NCBI GenBank assembly: GCA_016195325.1
Contig: JACPZX010000114.1
Location: 62,001-126,000 of the forward strand
Reading direction: 5' to 3'
DNA: 64,000 nucleotides
Source: Acidobacteriota bacterium
Lineage (GTDB): Bacteria > Acidobacteriota > Polarisedimenticolia > JACPZX01
Every line of letters starts with the position of its first letter. Within the stretch, counting starts at the first letter, position 1. Below, one piece after another: positions 8,919-16,211 of this stretch. Below the pieces are notes generated by a model. The model saw only the letters and a list, made by a program, of their open reading frames with translations. It did no database searches and was not told where the DNA came from. The translations under genes were made by a program, and so were the position numbers.

Positions 8919-8946
8919 ATGACGGCCGGCGCCGCTGTGCTAGACT
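8919..8946 (+). promoter_or_regulatory. Candidate promoter upstream of acpP
   Basis: ATGACG (8919-8924) and TAGACT (8941-8946) are 16 bases apart in the 132-base fabG-acpP gap. It would give acpP a leader of about 95 bases and its own supply of transcripts, as expected for a very abundant protein. Confidence 0.5.
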
Positions 8947-9049
8947 GCCGCTCCCTTCACGCCAAAGGCGCCCACGGGCGGGACGGTTCATCGGCCCCGT
9001 GGCCTCACCCAGAGACTCAGAGCAGGCACCGAAATCAGGGAGGAGTTGG

Positions 9050-9280
9050 ATGAACATCGAAGAGAAGGTGAAGAGCATCATCGTCGAGCAGCTCGGCGTC
9101 GAGGAGGATGAGGTCACGCCGGCCGCATCTTTCGCCGAGGATCTCGGCGCCGATTCGCTGGACCAGGTCGAGCTCGTCATGGCCCTCGAGGAGGAGTTCA
9201 ACCTGGAGATCAGCGACGAGGAGGCGGAGAAGATCAAGACCGTGCAGGACGCCGTCTCCTACATCCAATCCCACAAGTAG
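9050..9280 (+). CDS. acpP: Acyl carrier protein
   Basis: ACP carries growing acyl chains on 4'-phosphopantetheine. The 76-residue acidic protein has the attachment motif GADSLDQVE with Ser36, the normal position. The ATG at 9050 is preceded by AGGGAGGAG; a longer upstream frame exists but lacks a ribosome site and would add a non-conserved tail. It sits between fabG and fabF as in most FAS II clusters. Confidence 0.98.
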   Translation: MNIEEKVKSIIVEQLGVEEDEVTPAASFAEDLGADSLDQVELVMALEEEFNLEISDEEAEKIKTVQDAVSYIQSHK

Positions 9281-9310
9281 AGCGACTGCGAAGCCCCTGG
9301 AGTCTCATCT

Positions 9311-10579
9311 TTGCAGCGCAGAGTCGTCGTCACGGGAATCGGGCTCGTCAGCCCGCTGGGCGTCGGGACGGAGGAGAACTGGAAGAACCTCCTCGCCGGG
9401 CGCAGCGGCATCGGCCCCATCACGCGCTTCGACGCCGCGGACTACGCGACCCGCATCGCGGGTGAAGTGAAGGGGTTCGATCCGGCGGCGTTCATTCCGA
9501 AGAAAGACGTCAAGAAGATGGACGTCTTCATCCAGTACGCCCTCGCGGCGGCCCAGTTCGCGCTCGAGGACGCGAAGCTGACGATCGCGCCCGAGGAGGC
9601 GGATCGGGTCGGCGTCTACATCGGGTCGGGAATCGGCGGCCTCCCCTCGATCGAGAGCCAGCACCGGGAGCTGCTCGAAGGCGGCCCCCGAAAGATTTCG
9701 CCCTTCTTCATCGTCGGCCTCATCGTCAACCTGGCGAGCGGGCAGGTTTCCATCCGCTTCGGCGCGAAGGGGCCGAACCTCGCCAACTCCACCGCCTGCG
9801 CCACGGGCACGCACGCCGTCGGCGACTCGTTCCGGATGATCGCGCGCGGGGACGCGGACGCGATGATCTGCGGCGGCGCGGAGGGGGTGATCACCCCCCT
9901 CGCCGTGGGCGGGTTCTGCGCGATGCGCGCCCTCTCCACCCGGAACGACGACCCCGAGAGGGCCTCGCGCCCGTTCGACAGGGATCGCGACGGCTTCGTG
10001 ATGGGCGAGGGGGCGGGAATCGTCCTCCTCGAGGAGCTCGAGCGCGCCGGCCGGCGGGGGGCGCCGATCTACGCCGAGGTCGTGGGTTACGGGGTGTCGG
10101 CCGACGCCTTCCACGTCGCCGCCCCCTCGGCCGACGGCGACGGGCCGTGGCGCGTGATGCGCAACGCCGCCCGCGACGCAGGGATCGAGCCGTCCGAGAT
10201 CGACTACATCAACGCCCACGGCACCTCGACCCCCGAGGGAGATCGCGTCGAGACGCTCGCGATCAAGAGGCTGTTCGGGGAGGCGGCGGGGAAGGTGGCC
10301 ATCTCGTCGACGAAGTCGATGACGGGGCATCTCCTCGGCGCGGCGGGCGGGATCGAGACGGGGATCACCGCCCTCGCCGTGAAGCACGGGATCATGCCGC
10401 CCACGATCAATCTCACGAACCGCGATCCCGAGCTCGACCTCGACTACGTGCCGAACGAGGCGCGGCGGCGCGACATTCGATACGCCCTCAACAACTCCTT
10501 CGGATTCGGCGGCACCAACGCCTGCCTGCTGCTCGCGAAGCACGGCGCCCATGAGGCGCGGACGGGAGAGCGCTCGTGA
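9311..10579 (+). CDS. fabF: 3-oxoacyl-ACP synthase II
   Basis: FabF elongates acyl-ACP by decarboxylative condensation with malonyl-ACP. The 422-residue protein has the Cys-His-His triad at exactly the classical positions: Cys163 (NSTACATGTHA), His303 (NAHGTST) and His340 (GHLLGAAGG). The start is a TTG at 9311; the first residues QRRVVVTGIGLVSPLG match the family N-terminus, so no better start exists. Its last codon overlaps the GTG of etfB (GTGA). Confidence 0.96.
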   Translation: MQRRVVVTGIGLVSPLGVGTEENWKNLLAGRSGIGPITRFDAADYATRIAGEVKGFDPAAFIPKKDVKKMDVFIQYALAAAQFALEDAKLTIAPEEADRVGVYIGSGIGGLPSIESQHRELLEGGPRKISPFFIVGLIVNLASGQVSIRFGAKGPNLANSTACATGTHAVGDSFRMIARGDADAMICGGAEGVITPLAVGGFCAMRALSTRNDDPERASRPFDRDRDGFVMGEGAGIVLLEELERAGRRGAPIYAEVVGYGVSADAFHVAAPSADGDGPWRVMRNAARDAGIEPSEIDYINAHGTSTPEGDRVETLAIKRLFGEAAGKVAISSTKSMTGHLLGAAGGIETGITALAVKHGIMPPTINLTNRDPELDLDYVPNEARRRDIRYALNNSFGFGGTNACLLLAKHGAHEARTGERS

Positions 10580-11361
10580 AGATTGCCGTGACGATCAAGG
10601 CGGTGCCGGACACCGAGACCAAGATCGTCGTCGCCCCCGGCGGGCGCGCCATCGACGAGTCGAACGTCACCTTCGTCGTCAATCCGTACGACGAGTACGC
10701 CCTCGAGGAGGCGCTCCGGATCCGGGAGGCGCAGGGGGCCGGGGAGGTGATCGTCGTCACGGTCGGCCCCGATCGATCGGCCCAGGCGCTCCGCACCTGC
10801 CTCGCGGCCGGCGCCGACTCGGCCGTTCACGTGAAGGACGCGGCGGCCGACGCGACGGACGCCCTCGGCATCGCGAAGATCCTCGCGGCCGTGATGAAGT
10901 CGCTGAGCCCCGACCTGATTCTCGCCGGCAAGTACGCCATCGGCGGCGATCACCAGCTCGTGCCGGCGATGCTGGCCGAGCTCCTCGAGATCCCCCACGT
11001 CGCGGTCGTGACGAAGCTGCAGATCTCGGGAAAGCAGGCGACGGCGGAGCGGGAGATCGAGGGGGCGGTCGAGGTGGTCGAGACGAGCCTCCCCTGCGTC
11101 GTCACGGCGCAGAAGGGCCTCAACGAGCCCCGCTACGCGAGCCTGAAGGGAATCATGGCCGCGAAGAAGAAGCCGATCGCGGAGAAATCCCTCGCCGCGC
11201 TCGGGCTCGACGCGGCGGCGGTCGCGCCGAAGATCGTCTGGGAGAAGCTCGAGCTTCCGGCGAAGAAGGGGGCGGGAAAGATTCTGAAGGGCGAGGACGA
11301 CGCCGCGGGCGCCGCGCGCGAGCTCGTGCGGCTCCTCCACGACGAGGCCAAGGTCATCTGA
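10576..11361 (+). CDS. etfB: Electron transfer flavoprotein beta subunit
   Basis: EtfB with EtfA accepts electrons from acyl-CoA dehydrogenases and passes them to the quinone pool through ETF:quinone oxidoreductase. The 261-residue sequence begins KIAVTIKAVPDTETK and contains NPYDEYALEEALRIRE and the AMP-binding region LILAGKYAIGGDHQLVPAMLAE, typical of the beta subunit. It follows fabF with a GTGA overlap, an unusual junction between synthesis and oxidation genes. The acyl-CoA dehydrogenases at 53.2-55.5 kb are likely partners. Confidence 0.94.
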   Translation: MKIAVTIKAVPDTETKIVVAPGGRAIDESNVTFVVNPYDEYALEEALRIREAQGAGEVIVVTVGPDRSAQALRTCLAAGADSAVHVKDAAADATDALGIAKILAAVMKSLSPDLILAGKYAIGGDHQLVPAMLAELLEIPHVAVVTKLQISGKQATAEREIEGAVEVVETSLPCVVTAQKGLNEPRYASLKGIMAAKKKPIAEKSLAALGLDAAAVAPKIVWEKLELPAKKGAGKILKGEDDAAGAARELVRLLHDEAKVI

Positions 11362-11386
11362 ACCCGACACGAAGGGAAGAGAATTC

Positions 11387-12370
11387 ATGGCGACGGTGCT
11401 GGTCTTCGCGGAGAGCCGGGACGGCAAGCTGAAGAAGGTGGCCTTCGAGTGCCTCGGCGAGGGACGCCGGATCGCGCAGGCGTCGGGGGGGACCGTCGCG
11501 GCCGTCGTCGTCGGAGCGAACGCTTCCGCGCTCGCGGCCGAGCTCTGCGCCCGCGGCGCGGACGTCGTCTGCACCGTCTCCGATCCCCGGCTCGCCCTCT
11601 ACGCGCCGATGGCGTACGCGCGCGCCCTGCGTGAGGCCGCCGTCGCGGTCGCCGCCGACATCGTCCTCATCCCGGCGTCCGCGATGGGGAAGGATCTCGC
11701 CGCCCGTCTCGCCGCGCGGCTGGACACGGCGGTCGCCGCGGACTGCGTCGCGATCTCGGAGGCGGGGGGGCGCGTGACGGCCGTCCGGCCCGTCTACTCG
11801 GGCAAGGCGATGGCCACCGTCTCGTTCCAGAACGCCAAGCCCGCGGTCGTCACGCTGCGCCCGAACGTCTTCGCGCCGGCGGGGGGCTCCCCCGGCAAGG
11901 GGGAGGTGAGGGCTCTCCAGGTCTCGTTCGGCGACGGCGATTTCGCCGCCCGCACGACGTCGGTCAAGCTTCCCGAGGGGGCCGAGGTGGACGTGGCCGA
12001 GGCCGACATCGTCGTCTCGGGCGGTCGCGCCATGAAGGGGCCGGAGAACTTCTCGTACATCAGGGATCTGGCCGGGGCGCTGGGCGGGTCGGTGGGCGCG
12101 TCCCGCGCGGCCGTGGACGCCGGCTGGATCGATCACTCCCACCAGGTCGGGCAGACGGGGAAGGTCGTCTCGCCGAAGCTCTACGTCGCCTGCGGGATCT
12201 CCGGCGCGATCCAGCACCTCGCCGGGATGTCGTCGTCGAAGGTGATCGTCGCGATCAACAAGGACCCCGAGGCCCCCATCTTCAAGATCGCCGACTACGG
12301 CATCGTCGGCGATCTCTACGCCCTGCTCCCGCTCCTCGTCCAGGAGATCCGGAAGCTCAAGGCCTCCTGA
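11387..12370 (+). CDS. etfA: Electron transfer flavoprotein alpha subunit
   Basis: EtfA binds the redox-active FAD of the ETF heterodimer. The C-terminal FAD domain is clear: VGQTGKVVSPKLYVACGISG, AIQHLAGMSSSKVIVAINKD and EAPIFKIADYGIVGDLY. The protein has 327 residues, a normal length. It lies 25 bases after etfB with an AAGGGAAG ribosome site. Its TGA directly abuts the stop of the convergent GAPDH gene (TGATCA at 12368-12373). Confidence 0.96.
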   Translation: MATVLVFAESRDGKLKKVAFECLGEGRRIAQASGGTVAAVVVGANASALAAELCARGADVVCTVSDPRLALYAPMAYARALREAAVAVAADIVLIPASAMGKDLAARLAARLDTAVAADCVAISEAGGRVTAVRPVYSGKAMATVSFQNAKPAVVTLRPNVFAPAGGSPGKGEVRALQVSFGDGDFAARTTSVKLPEGAEVDVAEADIVVSGGRAMKGPENFSYIRDLAGALGGSVGASRAAVDAGWIDHSHQVGQTGKVVSPKLYVACGISGAIQHLAGMSSSKVIVAINKDPEAPIFKIADYGIVGDLYALLPLLVQEIRKLKAS

Positions 12371-13441
12371 TCAGACCTCGTCGAAGAAGTACGGCTTCAG
12401 GCACTGGATCTTCTCCTCGTAGCTCTTCGGGTACATGAACCAGAGCGCCGAGGCCACCGACGAGAGGATCGGGTTCCCGTCCTGCGGCGTGAAGCAGAAC
12501 CCGATCACCTCGTGACCCTCCTTCACCGCGATCGTGTCGACGCAGACGACCGTCTGGCTCAGGATGCGGCCGTAGTGCCCGTAGTCGCGCCCGAACGAGA
12601 AGATGGAGTTCGCGGACGACTTGTGGGTCAGAGCCACTCGATCGTTCGCGCGGAACCGCTCGACGATCTGCTTGACGGTCACGGCGCGCTTCACCCGGAT
12701 GCTGAACCAGATGCAGTGCATGTACTGGGTGTTGACCTTGATCGCGGACGAGTACAGGTCGGGGAGGTCGTATCCCATCGTGTTGAAGAGGTGCCAGGCG
12801 TCGCGCGCGTGGTGCGTCCCGAACTTCTCGTCCTTGTGCTTCCCGACCTGGGGGGACGGGCAGAACGATCCGTCCTGCGAGAGGTCGTTCGCGCGCCGGA
12901 TGCAGAGGAAGCGGCCGCCGACGAGGTTCTCGATGCCCCCGTCGGCCAGGGCGACGTTGTCGATGAGCACCGAGAGGTTGTGCGTGTTGCACGAGACGAC
13001 CTGGAGGAACTGGTCCTCACCCTGTCGAAGAGCCTTGTCGTTGATGCCGCGCGCGTAGGGCTTGCCGAACCCGAACTCCGAACCCTGGGCGATGAAGCCG
13101 AGGGTCGTCTTCCGGTGGCGCTCGTACAGCTCGGCCTTGTTCTGGTTGCCCACCGGCGTGCAGTCGATGACGACGCTGGCCCGGCCGAGGGCCTCCTGCG
13201 CCTCGAACGTCGGCTCGATGCCGATCTCCTTGAAACCCTCCCGGGCGTCCTCGTCGACCGCCAGCCGCGCGCCCCGCTTCTGGAGCTCCTTGACCTTGGA
13301 GCGATCCGTCTTGAGGGGGGTGCGCTTGTGGAACGTGACCTCGTCGATGCCCAGCGGCTCCTTCAGGGTGGTCAGGACGCCGATGAGCGGCTCTCCGATG
13401 GTGCCGGTCCCTACGACGTGGACGATCTTCTTCTCGTTCAT
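12371..13441 (-). CDS. gap: Archaeal-type (type II) glyceraldehyde-3-phosphate dehydrogenase homologue
   Basis: The 356-residue protein has the layout of archaeal GAPDH rather than bacterial GapA. It shows an N-terminal Rossmann motif VVGTGTIG, VIDCTPVGNQNK, the active-site segment VVSCNTH with Cys151, and RRAND followed by THHARD with His210/His211, where archaeal enzymes have the catalytic HHAKD histidine. The usual CNTT is changed to CNTH. The ATG at 13441 is preferred because a consensus promoter lies at 13511-13482 and would exclude the longer TTG start. It probably oxidises glyceraldehyde-3-phosphate to 1,3-bisphosphoglycerate, but a related semialdehyde dehydrogenase role cannot be excluded. 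Confidence 0.75.
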   Translation of the reverse strand: MNEKKIVHVVGTGTIGEPLIGVLTTLKEPLGIDEVTFHKRTPLKTDRSKVKELQKRGARLAVDEDAREGFKEIGIEPTFEAQEALGRASVVIDCTPVGNQNKAELYERHRKTTLGFIAQGSEFGFGKPYARGINDKALRQGEDQFLQVVSCNTHNLSVLIDNVALADGGIENLVGGRFLCIRRANDLSQDGSFCPSPQVGKHKDEKFGTHHARDAWHLFNTMGYDLPDLYSSAIKVNTQYMHCIWFSIRVKRAVTVKQIVERFRANDRVALTHKSSANSIFSFGRDYGHYGRILSQTVVCVDTIAVKEGHEVIGFCFTPQDGNPILSSVASALWFMYPKSYEEKIQCLKPYFFDEV

Positions 13442-13481
13442 GTGAGAGGGCCTCGATGGGGATTGTGGCGGGAAGGAGGGC

Positions 13482-13511
13482 AATCTATCGCCCCGAATGT
13501 GCGGGTGTCAA
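13482..13511 (-). promoter_or_regulatory. Promoter of the archaeal-type GAPDH gene
   Basis: On the minus strand TTGACA (13511-13506), an 18-base spacer and TAGATT (13487-13482) form a near-consensus promoter. Transcription would start near 13475, about 35 bases before the ATG at 13441. It lies back to back with the hprK promoter. Confidence 0.7.
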
Positions 13512-13550
13512 TGGAGTTACCCTTCCCCGGACCCCCGCGCCGGCGGCGCC

Positions 13551-13580
13551 TTGACACCCCGGGAGAGCGGCCCGTAGACT
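13551..13580 (+). promoter_or_regulatory. Promoter of the hprK-rapZ-PTS operon
   Basis: TTGACA (13551-13556), an 18-base spacer and TAGACT (13575-13580) lie about 75 bases before the hprK ATG. The leader in between shows no clear hairpin. Confidence 0.75.
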
Positions 13581-13653
13581 CTCGACTCCGCGGCCCGCGC
13601 GAGGTGACGGAAACTCTTTCGAACCCGCGGGAAGCGGCCTCAGGAGGCCGTCC

Positions 13654-14622
13654 ATGAGCTCCGCGGCGACCCACCCCACCATCCGCGTCCGGGACCTGCT
13701 CACCGGCGACGCGTCGCACCTGCGCCTCGAGTGCATCGCGGGGAAGATCGGCCTCGACAAGGAGATCACCGTCGCCCGGATCCAGAAGCCGGGCCTCGCC
13801 CTCGCCGGGTTCATCGAGTACATCCACGCCGGGCGCGTCCAGATCCTGGGCCAGAGCGAGATCACGTTCCTCATGGGGCTCGACGGCGCGCGCCGCCGCG
13901 AGATCCTCGACGCCGTCTGCGCCTGCGGCGTCACCTGCTTCGTCATCACGAAGGCCCTCGATCCTCCGCCGGAGCTGTTCGAGGCGGCGGACCGCTTCGA
14001 GATCCCGCTGCTGAAGACCGCCGAGGTCTCCTCGGCGACGATCGACAACCTGACCGACTACCTCGAGGAGACGCTGGCCCCGAGGGTCACGATCCACGGG
14101 GTCTTTCTCGACGTCTACGGCGTCGGCACGCTCCTTCTGGGCGAGAGCGGCGTGGGGAAGAGCGAGTGCGCGCTCGACCTCGTCGTGCGCGGCCACCGCC
14201 TGGTCTCGGACGACGTCGTCGAGATCCGCCGGCGCGCGGGGGTGCTGAACGGGCACGGCCCGTCCCTGACGCAGTACCACATGGAGCTGCGCGGCCTCGG
14301 CATCATCAACATCAAGGACCTCTTCGGCGTCGCCGCGGTCCGCGAGCGGAAGGACCTCGAGATGGTCATCAGGCTCGATCCCTGGCAGGAGGGGAAGGAG
14401 TACGAGCGCCTGGGCCTCGACGAGAAGCACTACGAGATCCTCGGAGCGCGGGTCCCCTACATCGAGATGCCCGTCGCCCCGGGGCGCTACCTCTCGGTGC
14501 TCATCGAGGTCGCGGCCCGCAACCATCTTCTCCGCGCGCAGGGATACGTCCCCTCCCGGGATCTGGCCGATCGGCTGGATCGCGAGATCGCGCGCGGATC
14601 CCGGCGGAGCTCCGGGCGGTGA
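13654..14622 (+). CDS. hprK: HPr kinase/phosphorylase
   Basis: HprK phosphorylates and dephosphorylates Ser46 of HPr in response to ATP, phosphate and fructose-1,6-bisphosphate. The 322-residue protein has the N-terminal domain and a C-terminal kinase domain with Walker A GESGVGKS (residues 163-170), the VSDDVVEIRR motif and the signature MELRGLGIINIKDLFG. ATG at 13654 follows CAGGAGG. It is the first gene of an operon with rapZ, an EIIA, HPr and ptsI, and its substrate HPr is encoded 1.3 kb downstream. Confidence 0.95.
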   Translation: MSSAATHPTIRVRDLLTGDASHLRLECIAGKIGLDKEITVARIQKPGLALAGFIEYIHAGRVQILGQSEITFLMGLDGARRREILDAVCACGVTCFVITKALDPPPELFEAADRFEIPLLKTAEVSSATIDNLTDYLEETLAPRVTIHGVFLDVYGVGTLLLGESGVGKSECALDLVVRGHRLVSDDVVEIRRRAGVLNGHGPSLTQYHMELRGLGIINIKDLFGVAAVRERKDLEMVIRLDPWQEGKEYERLGLDEKHYEILGARVPYIEMPVAPGRYLSVLIEVAARNHLLRAQGYVPSRDLADRLDREIARGSRRSSGR

Positions 14623-15482
14623 GCCTGGCGCGCTTCGTCGTCATCACCGGCCTCTCGGGGGCCGGCAAGAGCCTCACCGCGAACTGCTTCGAGGACATGG
14701 GGTACTACTGCGTCGACAATCTCCCGATCAAGCTGATGCCCGTCTTCTGCGATCTGGTCTCGAGGTCGGCGCAGGGGATGTCGAAGGTCGCGATGGTCGT
14801 CGACATCCGCGAGGGGGCCTTCCTCCGCGACTTCCCGGAGATCGTCGCGCAGCTCCGCGCCGAGGAGCGCGAGGTCTTCATCCTCTTCCTCGACTCGGCC
14901 GACGACGTGCTGCTCCGCCGGTTCAGCGAGACGCGCCGCCCGCATCCCCTGTCGCAGAGCGGCTCGCTCGAGGAGGGGATACGGCGCGAGCGCGAGGCGC
15001 TCCAGCCCGTGAGGGATCGCGCCGACAAGATCATCGACACCAGCAAGTTCAACGTCCACGAGCTCCGGGCGTACCTCTTCGACTTCTTCGAGGCGAGCCG
15101 GAGGGACGCGCTGCTCGTCTCGATGGTCTCGTTCGGCTACAAGTTCGGGCTGCCCCTCGACGCCGACATCGTGCTGGACGTCCGGTTCCTCCCGAACCCG
15201 CACTTCCAGGAGGCGCTCCGGGGGATGTCGGGGCTCGACGCCGAGGTGGCCGCGTTCCTCGACGCCTCGGAGGTGTATCGTCAGTACTACGTGAAGATCT
15301 ACTCGCTGATGGAGTTCCTGATGCCGCACTTCGTCGCGGAGGGGAAGTCCTACGTGACGCTCGCCATCGGATGCACGGGAGGCCGGCACCGGTCCGTGGC
15401 GATCGCGCAGCGGCTCGGGGACGATCTCGGGCGCGCGGGATACCGCGTGCGGACCGTCCACAGGGACATCGCGAAAGGATGA
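14619..15482 (+). CDS. rapZ: RapZ-family nucleotide-binding protein
   Basis: RapZ (YvcJ family) is an RNA- or nucleotide-binding regulator; in enterobacteria it tunes GlmS through small RNAs, in Bacillus it affects competence. The 287-residue protein has Walker A GLSGAGKS at residues 11-18, FLPNPHF and the C-terminal signature CTGGRHRSVAIA. The GTG start overlaps the hprK stop (GTGA). The link with PTS genes is conserved across bacteria. Confidence 0.93.
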   Translation: MSLARFVVITGLSGAGKSLTANCFEDMGYYCVDNLPIKLMPVFCDLVSRSAQGMSKVAMVVDIREGAFLRDFPEIVAQLRAEEREVFILFLDSADDVLLRRFSETRRPHPLSQSGSLEEGIRREREALQPVRDRADKIIDTSKFNVHELRAYLFDFFEASRRDALLVSMVSFGYKFGLPLDADIVLDVRFLPNPHFQEALRGMSGLDAEVAAFLDASEVYRQYYVKIYSLMEFLMPHFVAEGKSYVTLAIGCTGGRHRSVAIAQRLGDDLGRAGYRVRTVHRDIAKG

Positions 15483-15492
15483 GGGGGCCTTC

Positions 15493-15945
15493 GTGATTGG
15501 TGCGCTCGTCGTGACGCATGGAGATCTCGCCCGGGAGCTGGTCCGGGCGGCGAACCGGATCCTGGGGCCGATCGAGAAGCTGGAGTCGGTTCCCATCGGA
15601 TGGGACGAGGACGTGGACGCGGCGCGGCGGCAGATCCAGGACGCCGTGGCGCGCGTCCGCGGGGACGACGGCGTGCTGATCATGACCGACATGTTCGGCG
15701 GCACGCCCGCGAATCTGAGCCTGTCGTTCCTCGAGAAGGACCAGGTCGAGATCATCACCGGCGTGAACCTGCCGATGCTGATCCGTTTCTGCAAGCTCCG
15801 CGCGGAGCCGTGCCGCCTCTCCGAGGCGGCCGAGGGGGTGTGGGCGGGGGCGCGGGAGCACATCCGCATCGCCACCGCGTCGCTCAAGCCGCGCGACGAG
15901 GGACACCCCGGCTCCCTCGAGCCGAGGCGGCACGAGGCCCGATGA
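15493..15945 (+). CDS. PTS mannose-family EIIA domain protein
   Basis: This 150-residue protein is a single EIIA domain of the mannose/fructose/sorbose family. The phosphorylatable histidine is His9 in VVTHGDLA, and IMTDMFGGTPANLS is the family signature. It would take a phosphate from HPr. No EIIB, EIIC or EIID gene is present in the window, so its role is probably regulatory rather than transport. The GTG start follows rapZ by 10 bases, and its stop overlaps the HPr start (ATGA). Confidence 0.9.
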   Translation: MIGALVVTHGDLARELVRAANRILGPIEKLESVPIGWDEDVDAARRQIQDAVARVRGDDGVLIMTDMFGGTPANLSLSFLEKDQVEIITGVNLPMLIRFCKLRAEPCRLSEAAEGVWAGAREHIRIATASLKPRDEGHPGSLEPRRHEAR

Positions 15946-16211
15946 CCGAGAAGGAGATCGTCATCAGCAACAGGCTCGGCCTTCACGCGCGCGCCGCCGC
16001 GAAGTTCGTCCAGGCGGCGTCGAGGTTTCGCGCGCGCATCAACCTGTCGCGCGACGGTCAGAACGTCGACGGGAAATCGATTCTCGGGATCCTGATGCTC
16101 GCCGCCGCGCAGGGGAGCCGCCTGATGCTCCGGGCGGACGGGCCGGACGAGTCGGAGGCCGTGGGTGCGCTCGCCGCGCTCGTCGACGGCAAGTTTGGAG
16201 AGGGACAGTGA
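15942..16211 (+). CDS. ptsH: Phosphocarrier protein HPr
   Basis: HPr shuttles phosphate from EI to EIIA. The 89-residue protein has both regulatory sites: His15 in GLHARAAAKF, phosphorylated by EI, and Ser46 in GKSILGIL, the HprK target. Keeping Ser46 next to an intact hprK shows that the kinase branch is functional. ATGA and GTGA overlaps couple it to the EIIA gene and to ptsI. Confidence 0.95.
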   Translation: MTEKEIVISNRLGLHARAAAKFVQAASRFRARINLSRDGQNVDGKSILGILMLAAAQGSRLMLRADGPDESEAVGALAALVDGKFGEGQ

